Origin: Bacteroidota bacterium
GTDB lineage: Bacteria; Bacteroidota; Bacteroidia; Chitinophagales; Chitinophagaceae
Assembly: GCA_023440945.1 (NCBI GenBank)
Contig: JAEZRL010000152.1
Location: 1 to 11,672, forward strand
DNA length: 11,672 nucleotides
Reading direction: 5' to 3'
Shown here: in pieces, positions 6,548 through 11,672 of the stretch
Numbering within the stretch: the stretch's first letter is position 1
How the letters are laid out: each line of letters opens with the position of its first letter
Notes under the pieces: model-generated
What the model was told of the DNA's origin: nothing
Database searches by the model: none
Seen by the model: only the letters and a program-made list of their open reading frames with translations
Made by a program: the position numbers and the translations under genes

Positions 6548-7456
6548 ATGGGAAAAGGCTTACCTAATTTAGTAGTTGCAGGTGTTCCAAAGGCCGGTAC
6601 GACCTCTTTATACGCCTATCTTGCACAACACCCTGATGTTTTTGCACCAAAAACTAAGGAAATTTATTATTTCAATAACTTCAACGAAAACAAGGAGTTG
6701 AAGGATATATCGGAATAAAAAAAGCATTTTTTAGAGAGAGGGACTGAAAAGTATGCTATCGATGCAACACCGAATTATTTTGCCGGAGGTCGCCTGGTTA
6801 TTTCAAAAATGAAAGAGATCCTGCCTGAACATAAAGTTATAGTGATATTGAGAAATCCGGTGAAACGATTCGTCTCACTTTATAATTACCTTTACTCTAA
6901 AGGATGGATTCCGGACAAGGATTTAGCTACTTTTTTGAATAAATGTATTCGGTGTGAAAAGGGAGAAAAATTTAATTTAGATTATTACAGAATAGCGATT
7001 CCTGACGGGAAATATATGGCGTTTTTGCCCGAATGGTTCAATGAATATGAATCCAATTTCAAAATACTTTATTTCGAAGATTTTATAGCAAATCCTCAGG
7101 TTATTATGGGAGAAGTAGCTGAATGGCTTTCGATCGATCCGTCTCCTTTCGGACAAGCAATCTACAGTCAGGAAAACCGAACTGTTTTTGTAAGAAATAA
7201 AGCTTTACACGCTGTTACTTACCCTATCATTTCTGTCATCAAAAAGAATAAATCGATAAAAACGTTTTTTAAAAAAAATGCCGGGTTAAAAGCATCGATG
7301 AAGAATGCTTATTATAAGCTCAACCAGGAAGATGTTCAGAAAAGGCCGATAGAAGAAAATACCATGGAAATGCTGAAGGAGGTTTACAGAGAGAGCAACG
7401 AGGAGTTGTTTAAATACCTGAACCAGATAAATATGAAACTTCCAAAATGGAAATGA
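6548..7456 (+). pseudogene. Sulfotransferase interrupted by one in-frame TAA at codon 57
   Basis: From ATG 6548 to TGA 7454-7456 a single frame encodes a full-length PAPS-dependent sulfotransferase of about 302 codons, broken only by TAA at 6716-6718. Before the stop, NLVVAGVPKAGTTSLYAYL (residues 7-25) contains an intact 5'-phosphosulfate loop and TKEIYYFNNF the KE..(Y/F)F motif. After it, KYAIDATPNYFA is the conserved ..GE.(T/S)P.Y region, VIVILRNPVKRFVSLYNYL the intact 3'-phosphate motif, and FKILYFEDFIANP the (Y/F)E(D/E) strand. The C-terminus LKEVYRESNEELFKYL resembles that of the fragment at 1-272. There is no frameshift. Everything downstream of the stop remains protein-like, so the lesion is recent, is a sequencing error, or is read through. 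A restart at ATG 6809 would give 215 residues lacking the PAPS loop and is unlikely to be active. The upstream peptide alone would be 56 residues. It probably sulfated the same glycan before inactivation. Confidence 0.8.
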
Positions 7457-7490
7457 GTTGCAACTTGTCCCAATTAACTCTTCAGGCTAA

Positions 7491-7613
7491 GTATTTGCGA
7501 AAAACAGCATAGTAGAAGATGAAGGTTTGCTGAATAATAATGTTAAAAGCCGCATAGAATGGAATCTTTGAGACCTATTGATATTTGTAAAGAACCCAAT
7601 TAGAGACTATTAG
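7491..7613 (+). pseudogene. Possible tiny sulfotransferase remnant in the 7457-7732 spacer
   Basis: The 276-nt spacer between the interrupted sulfotransferase and the GT4 gene has no ORF of note. One frame reads NSIVEDEGLLNNNVKSRIEW, then NL, TGA at 7569-7571, then DLLIFVKNPIRDY and TAG at 7611-7613. The segment LLIFVKNPIRDY resembles the 3'-phosphate motif of the nearby enzymes (IIIVLRNPIDRGF, VIVILRNPVKRF), though Lys replaces the key Arg. It may be a scrap of another sulfotransferase or chance. Nothing else, and no clear promoter for the downstream glycosyltransferases, is seen in the spacer. Confidence 0.25.
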
Positions 7614-7732
7614 AAGTGGCTCCTTTTAATTCTTATTACCTCACGTTTACTATAAATTCTTCTGTCATCACCTTTTTTAAGTAAGATTCAATTTCAGCAA
7701 CCGCAGCAGATGTGTATTTTGCGCATTAATTT

Positions 7733-8866
7733 ATGAAGATAGCGATAATAGACCCTGTTGGTATAAAAGCAGGAATGAATTGTTATGACCTTGGTCTATT
7801 GAATGCTTTGCAGGAGAAAAAGGTTGAAGCTTATTCATTTTCCAATTTTTATGATGAACAATATCCTCATGTGCATCAGTATAATCTGTTTCTTTTTAAG
7901 AAGAAGAACATTTTTTCAACCCTGTTGAATTATGTGACAGCGCATCTCCGGGCTGTAATCCTGTGCAGAAGAAAAGGTGTTAAATGGATTGTTTTTCATG
8001 TTTTTTCCACTACTGCAAAAGACTATTTTTCTTTTGTTTTATTTAAAATTTTCCGGCTTAAACCCATCGCTATTATACACGATGTAGAAAGCTTAACGGA
8101 TGCAGATGTGGGTTTTTTTAAGAAACAGATATATAAATTATCTGCAAAGCTGGTCGTTCATAATAGAACTTCGGAGAGGACTCTTATTAAAAGCTTGAAG
8201 GAAAACGAAAAGAAGAAATTGCAGGTAATACCGCATGGCAATTACATTCCCTTTGTTTCTGCGGTTAGAAGAACAGATTTTTTTTCAGATGAGCTTGCTT
8301 TTGATCCTCGTTATAAATACCTTCTTTTCTTTGGACAAATAAAACGGGTTAAAGGCCTGGATGTATTGCTTAAAGCTGTTCCTTATTTGCCTTCAGAGTA
8401 TAAAGTTATCGTTGCGGGCCGCCCTCAGAAAGATGATATGGTTTATTACCGGGCAATCATTAAGGAACTTGCAATAGAAGATCGGGTGAAGCTGGTAATA
8501 AGATATATTACGGATGAAGAAAGAAACTTTCTATTTGAAAAATGTGATGCGCTTATCCTTCCCTACAGGAAAATATTTCAAAGCGGTGTTTTGTTGCTGG
8601 CCATGAGTTATCAATTGCCGGTAGTAGTTTCTGATCTGCCCGCAAACAGGGAAATAATTTGTGATGGGGAGAATGGTATGATTTTTAGAGATGGTGATGC
8701 AGCAGACCTTGCAAAAAAAGTTATGTTGTTATTTCAAGATAATGCCATTGAAAGAGTGAGGCAGGCAGCTTATCAAACTGTGACTGCACATTACTCCTGG
8801 CCTGAAATAGCGGATAAATATTTACAGTTAACAGGGAAAAAAAATTTACGTCAGCAGCATGCTTAA
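7733..8866 (+). CDS. GT4 family glycosyltransferase
   Basis: This 377-residue protein has the two-domain GT-B fold. The N-terminal Rossmann half starts MKIAIIDPVGIKAGMNCYDL (residues 1-20), with the glycine loop that usually contacts the acceptor or donor phosphate, and contains IAIIHDVES (112-120), the common (H/N)D strand. The C-terminal Glycos_transf_1 half begins near 195 with YLLFFGQIKRVKGLDVLLKA (196-215), the G....KG.D.L..A nucleotide-sugar motif. YKVIVAGRP, then CDALILPYRKIFQSGVLLLA (271-290), LPVVVSDLPANREI and DGENGMIF follow. The first Glu of the EX7E motif is replaced in FQSGVLLLAMSYQLP, as in a subset of GT4 enzymes, and Glu308 remains. It is a cytoplasmic, probably retaining, glycosyltransferase adding one sugar to the lipid-linked repeat unit. 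Its TAA overlaps the start of the next gene by 8 nt, so the two are translationally coupled. The donor sugar cannot be inferred. Confidence 0.88.
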   Translation: MKIAIIDPVGIKAGMNCYDLGLLNALQEKKVEAYSFSNFYDEQYPHVHQYNLFLFKKKNIFSTLLNYVTAHLRAVILCRRKGVKWIVFHVFSTTAKDYFSFVLFKIFRLKPIAIIHDVESLTDADVGFFKKQIYKLSAKLVVHNRTSERTLIKSLKENEKKKLQVIPHGNYIPFVSAVRRTDFFSDELAFDPRYKYLLFFGQIKRVKGLDVLLKAVPYLPSEYKVIVAGRPQKDDMVYYRAIIKELAIEDRVKLVIRYITDEERNFLFEKCDALILPYRKIFQSGVLLLAMSYQLPVVVSDLPANREIICDGENGMIFRDGDAADLAKKVMLLFQDNAIERVRQAAYQTVTAHYSWPEIADKYLQLTGKKNLRQQHA

Positions 8867-9986
8867 GGTAGCGATAATAGGATCGAGAGGAATACCGAAC
8901 TTTTACGGGGGATTTGAGCAGTTTGCTGAATATGTTGCCGTCGGTTTGGCCGAAAGAGGTCACGACATTACGGTTTATAATTCGCATACCCATCCTTACC
9001 AGGAAAAGTTTTGGAAAGGTGTAAAGATCGTTCACTGCACGGATTGGGAAGACAGGGTAGGCACTGCCGGGCAGTTTTTGTACGATTTGAATTGTATTCT
9101 TCATGCACGCAAACAGGATTATGATGTTATTCTCCAGTTAGGTTATACCAGCAGTTCGGTTTGGGGATGGTTATTGCCAAAACAATCGGTTATAACCACG
9201 AATATGGATGGCTTAGAGTGGAAGCGGACGAAATATTCAAAAAAGGTTCAGCGCTTTTTGAAATTTGCGGAGAAGTTGGGTGTTAAGTACAGCAATTACC
9301 TGATTGCGGATTCTATAGGTATTCAAAAGTATTTGCAAAAAAAATACACGAAACAATCAGTGTATATTCCTTATGGATCGCATGTTTTTGAAGACCCTGA
9401 TGAAAGTACATTAGGAAAATATGCTGTTCTGCCTTACGGGTATGATATGCTTATTGCAAGGCTTGAGCCTGAAAATAGCATTGAAATAATTTTAGACGGT
9501 GTTGCTGCTGCAGGTTTAAGACCTTTTATAGTGGTAGGAAAACACAAAACGAAATATGGCGAATACCTGAAACAAAAGTATAAAGCATTTGACCATATCC
9601 GGTTTGCAGGTGGAATATATGATATTAATATCCTGAATAATTTGAGGTGTTTTTCCAACTTATATTTTCATGGGCATACAGTAGGCGGAACAAATCCATC
9701 TTTGCTTGAAGCGATGGGTTCCTCTGCCCTGATCTGTGCGCATAATAATGTTTTTAATGAATCTATTTTGAACGAGGATGCATTTTATTTTACAGATGCA
9801 GCGCAGGTAAAGGAATTGGTTGAAACTATTGATAAGAAATCGTTTTCTACTATGGTCAGCAACAATGTTTGCAAGATAAAAGAATTATATAACTGGGATA
9901 CTATCATTGATCAGTACGAGCAACATTTTTTGAAAATTGCAAAGTGCGCTGAAAGGCAGATGGTGCATAATGAAATTGAAATATAG
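8859..9986 (+). CDS. DUF1972 (RgpA/WchF-like) GT4 glycosyltransferase
   Basis: This 375-residue GT-B enzyme starts KVAIIGSRGIPNFYGGFEQF (residues 3-22), the diagnostic DUF1972 signature GSRGIP..YGGFE. Further family blocks follow: VYNSHTHP (39-46), DYDVILQLGYTSS (87-99), VITTNMDGLEWKRTKYSK (111-128), NYLIADSIGIQKYL (146-159) and YIPYGSHVF (169-177). The C-terminal half has MLIARLEPENSIEIIL (197-212), the Arg-Glu donor-phosphate motif, and LYFHGHTVGGTNPSLLEAMG (268-287), with Gly-Gly in the usual DUF1972 place and Glu284. DUF1972 proteins known from streptococci (RgpA, WchF/Cps2T type) are rhamnosyltransferases that act early in repeat-unit synthesis, but the sugar here is unproven. The ATG at 8859 lies inside the last codons of the preceding glycosyltransferase (ATGCTTAA overlap), indicating one transcript and coupled translation. 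A strong hairpin follows the TAG, so this is the last gene of the plus-strand unit. Confidence 0.9.
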   Translation: MLKVAIIGSRGIPNFYGGFEQFAEYVAVGLAERGHDITVYNSHTHPYQEKFWKGVKIVHCTDWEDRVGTAGQFLYDLNCILHARKQDYDVILQLGYTSSSVWGWLLPKQSVITTNMDGLEWKRTKYSKKVQRFLKFAEKLGVKYSNYLIADSIGIQKYLQKKYTKQSVYIPYGSHVFEDPDESTLGKYAVLPYGYDMLIARLEPENSIEIILDGVAAAGLRPFIVVGKHKTKYGEYLKQKYKAFDHIRFAGGIYDINILNNLRCFSNLYFHGHTVGGTNPSLLEAMGSSALICAHNNVFNESILNEDAFYFTDAAQVKELVETIDKKSFSTMVSNNVCKIKELYNWDTIIDQYEQHFLKIAKCAERQMVHNEIEI

Positions 9987-9995
9987 TACCTATGA

Positions 9996-10028
9996 AAAAG
10001 ACTGTTCTTTTTAATTGAACAGTCTTTT
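9996..10028. terminator. Bidirectional intrinsic terminator between convergent genes
   Basis: AAAAGACTGTTC (9996-10007) and GAACAGTCTTTT (10017-10028) form a perfect 12-bp stem around a 9-nt loop. Because the outer arms are A-rich and T-rich, each strand ends its hairpin in a T-run, so it can terminate transcription from the glycosyltransferase gene (10 nt upstream) and from the convergent surface-protein gene (21 nt away). Confidence 0.85.
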
Positions 10029-10048
10029 CAAAAGAAACTTCGAATACA

Positions 10049-11672
10049 TTATTCTGTTATCATCATCTTACCGTTGTAAACCCTCAACATTCCATCCTTA
10101 TCTTTTTTTGTAATGTGATAGAAATAGATGCCGGGGGTAAGTTTTGATACATCTGCATCAGTTTGATAATTATCAATCTTCAATACAACCATACCATTTA
10201 CATCTGCAACCGTAACTGAATTCCTGGAATTGCTCAGTCCTTGTATTTTCCAGAGGTCACTTCTTCTGATAAGATTCGGAATAATAACAGGTGCACTAAG
10301 TTGACCATTGTTTACTTGTAATTGCTCTGCAGAATTTATTGCTGAACCGTCGTCGTTTTTAATCGTTCCTTTTCCCTGCGATTTCTTTAAAACAAGCCGG
10401 TTAGGATTAGAAAGATTTACATAAAAATATTCATCCGGCTCTGTTTGTTTATCACCTTTTATAGTTATTTCTATCGTATCTGTCACCTTGCCGGAAGCAA
10501 AAGTTAAAGTACCGCTTGAGGCCACATAATCATTATTGGCTGTTGTAGCTGTACCATTTGCTGTTTGATAATTTACTGTTGTGGTAACGTTGGAAGGATA
10601 AGCAAGACTTACAACAAATTTTATCTTCTTTGTGCCACTGTTGCCTTCTGTTACAAATGTATCGTTAATGCTAACGAAAGGATCGGGAACCTTTACAAGC
10701 ATTTCTTTGCCACTTTTTACAACTTTATATCCATCGGGAGCTGTTATCTTTTTAAAGCTTCCTGTGATAGTTCCGGTACAGGAAAGAATGGTATAGGTTC
10801 CTTTAGGTACAATACCCGTTCTTATTATTTCAAGCGGTGTACCAAGCGTAACGTTCCCATTCACTACTAATTCATCATTACCTGTACCTGCACCGGATCC
10901 GTTTTTCATTTGTATCTCTAATTTTTTGTTCACATAATTAGCCCCTGTAGTTAATATGCCAATTGGTTTGCCGGGAGCAAATACACCTTTATTTGTGAGA
11001 TTGTTTCCAAAAGATAATGTTCCGGTACCATTAATTTCTCCGGCGTTTATAAAAGGAATATTTACAGTGGTAACACCGGTTGAAGATTTTGAAAAGATTC
11101 CATTGCTTTGATTATTAAAAGTTCCTCCTGCACCTGAATAGTATAACGTGTTGTTCCCATTTACATTAAAGATTTTGTTATTGAACAACGTGCCCGCGTT
11201 GAAAGTGAAATAGCCATCATTCCAGTTGATCGTACTGTTATTGGTAAGGGAGTTGCTTAAAGTAACTGAGCCTGCTATAGTAGCAGTTGAACCATTTTGT
11301 AAAATTGCAGGCAGAGATAAAGTTCCGCCATCCCAAAGCAAAGAGCCGTTAATTTTAACCGATCCTGTTCCATTGATATTACCGTTATTAATAGTTACTG
11401 CAACTGTTGAAGGAATATCGAGGCTAACATTTACGCTTAATGTGTTGTAATATTGAATGATTGTTCCATTACCGGAGACAGTGGTTCCTGAATTGAAAGT
11501 AGCAGTTGCTCCATTACGAAATGTTCCACCGCCAAACTTAAGGCTGGAAGTATTAACCATCACACCACCATTGTAAAATACACCGGATTTAAAGCTCATC
11601 GTACCATCGTTGTTGAATGTAATATTATTGGTGGTATTGCCTGTACCGGTTTGTTTGGTGAATGTCCCGGTG
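10049..11672 (-). CDS. Large surface protein: beta-strand repeats, Calx-beta, T9SS tail (5' end outside window)
   Basis: The minus-strand frame is open from the right edge to TAA at 10049-10051, giving 541 visible codons including the stop. An internal ATG at 11599 is not a credible start, because the same Gly/Asn/Thr-rich repeat continues upstream of it to the edge. Numbered from that Met, residues 1 to about 205 are short beta-strand repeats of the type (G.F.NGGT, NNGNINGTGS, GSLLWDGGTLS, STINWNDGYFTFNAG). KGVFAPGKPIGIL (204-216) and NDELVVNGNVTLGTPLEI (241-258) are the passenger-end motifs of autotransporter-like adhesins. Residues about 308-417 form a Calx-beta domain (VTEGNSGTKKIKFVVSL, DYVASSGTLTFASG, EPDEYFYVNLSNP, GTIKNDD), expected to bind calcium. 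Residues about 440-516 look like a type IX secretion C-terminal sorting domain with gliding-motility (type B) flavour: SDLWKIQGL, VADVNGMVV, LTPGIYFYHI, YNGKMMI. The product is probably secreted and attached to the cell surface as an adhesin or matrix protein. A link to the neighbouring glycan locus is only positional. Confidence 0.8.
   Translation of the reverse strand, partial: TGTFTKQTGTGNTTNNITFNNDGTMSFKSGVFYNGGVMVNTSSLKFGGGTFRNGATATFNSGTTVSGNGTIIQYYNTLSVNVSLDIPSTVAVTINNGNINGTGSVKINGSLLWDGGTLSLPAILQNGSTATIAGSVTLSNSLTNNSTINWNDGYFTFNAGTLFNNKIFNVNGNNTLYYSGAGGTFNNQSNGIFSKSSTGVTTVNIPFINAGEINGTGTLSFGNNLTNKGVFAPGKPIGILTTGANYVNKKLEIQMKNGSGAGTGNDELVVNGNVTLGTPLEIIRTGIVPKGTYTILSCTGTITGSFKKITAPDGYKVVKSGKEMLVKVPDPFVSINDTFVTEGNSGTKKIKFVVSLAYPSNVTTTVNYQTANGTATTANNDYVASSGTLTFASGKVTDTIEITIKGDKQTEPDEYFYVNLSNPNRLVLKKSQGKGTIKNDDGSAINSAEQLQVNNGQLSAPVIIPNLIRRSDLWKIQGLSNSRNSVTVADVNGMVVLKIDNYQTDADVSKLTPGIYFYHITKKDKDGMLRVYNGKMMITE

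Noticed and set aside
6809..7456. Calling a separate 215-residue sulfotransferase from ATG 6809.
   Set aside because: It would lack the 5'-phosphosulfate loop, which lies in the same frame upstream at 6566-6610. It is better described as the 3' part of the interrupted gene.
7712..7721. GTATTTTGCG just before the GT4 start resembles the TAnnTTTG promoter element.
   Set aside because: It is one base short of the consensus and would leave an almost leaderless transcript, with no -33 motif seen.
7636..7725. Minus-strand open stretch of 29 codons (ends KKVMTEEFIVNVR) with a protein-like composition.
   Set aside because: It is too short and has no start codon at its head. It could be a gene scrap, but nothing identifies a family.
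10049..11599. Treating ATG 11599 as the start of the surface protein.
   Set aside because: The frame and the same repeat type continue to the window edge (TGTFTKQTGTGNTTNNITF), and there is no signal peptide after 11599.

Overview
The window looks like part of an exopolysaccharide or capsule biosynthesis locus from a Bacteroidota bacterium, probably a Chitinophagales-like or related lineage. Four things point there: low GC with long A/T runs; no clear Shine-Dalgarno sequences before the starts; a TACCTTTG element matching the Bacteroidota -7 consensus TAnnTTTG; and a surface protein ending in what looks like a type IX secretion (T9SS) C-terminal sorting domain. No phage, insertion sequence, CRISPR array, tRNA or rRNA was recognised.

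Layout, left to right. Positions 1-272 hold the C-terminal end of a sulfotransferase that starts before the window. Next is a polytopic membrane protein of the O-antigen polymerase/ligase (Wzy/WaaL) type (388-1674). A heavily decayed sulfotransferase pseudogene follows (1688-2575), then an intact sulfotransferase (2663-3532). A membrane-anchored clan GH-A-like glycoside hydrolase lies on the minus strand (3538-5049 or 5082), tail to tail with that sulfotransferase. A 0.5 kb divergent intergenic region leads to a DUF6492 putative glycosyltransferase (start best placed at 5590). Then comes another sulfotransferase whose frame is intact except for one TAA at codon 57 (6548-7456), a short region with a possible further sulfotransferase scrap (7491-7613), and two translationally overlapping GT4-fold glycosyltransferases (7733-8866 and 8859-9986). 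A convergent terminator hairpin (9996-10028) separates these from the 3' part of a large minus-strand surface protein with beta-strand repeats, a Calx-beta domain and a T9SS-type tail (10049 to beyond 11672).

Taken together the plus-strand genes can build a glycan: glycosyltransferases assemble the repeat unit, the Wzy-like protein polymerises or ligates it, and PAPS-dependent sulfotransferases would decorate it. The GH-A-like enzyme could trim the product at the cell surface. The most striking feature is the number and state of the sulfotransferases: one intact, one truncated by the window edge, one with a single nonsense codon, one heavily decayed, and perhaps one tiny remnant. They belong to at least two and probably three subtypes. 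This suggests a locus where glycan sulfation is being diversified or lost. All functional roles are inferred from motifs read by eye.
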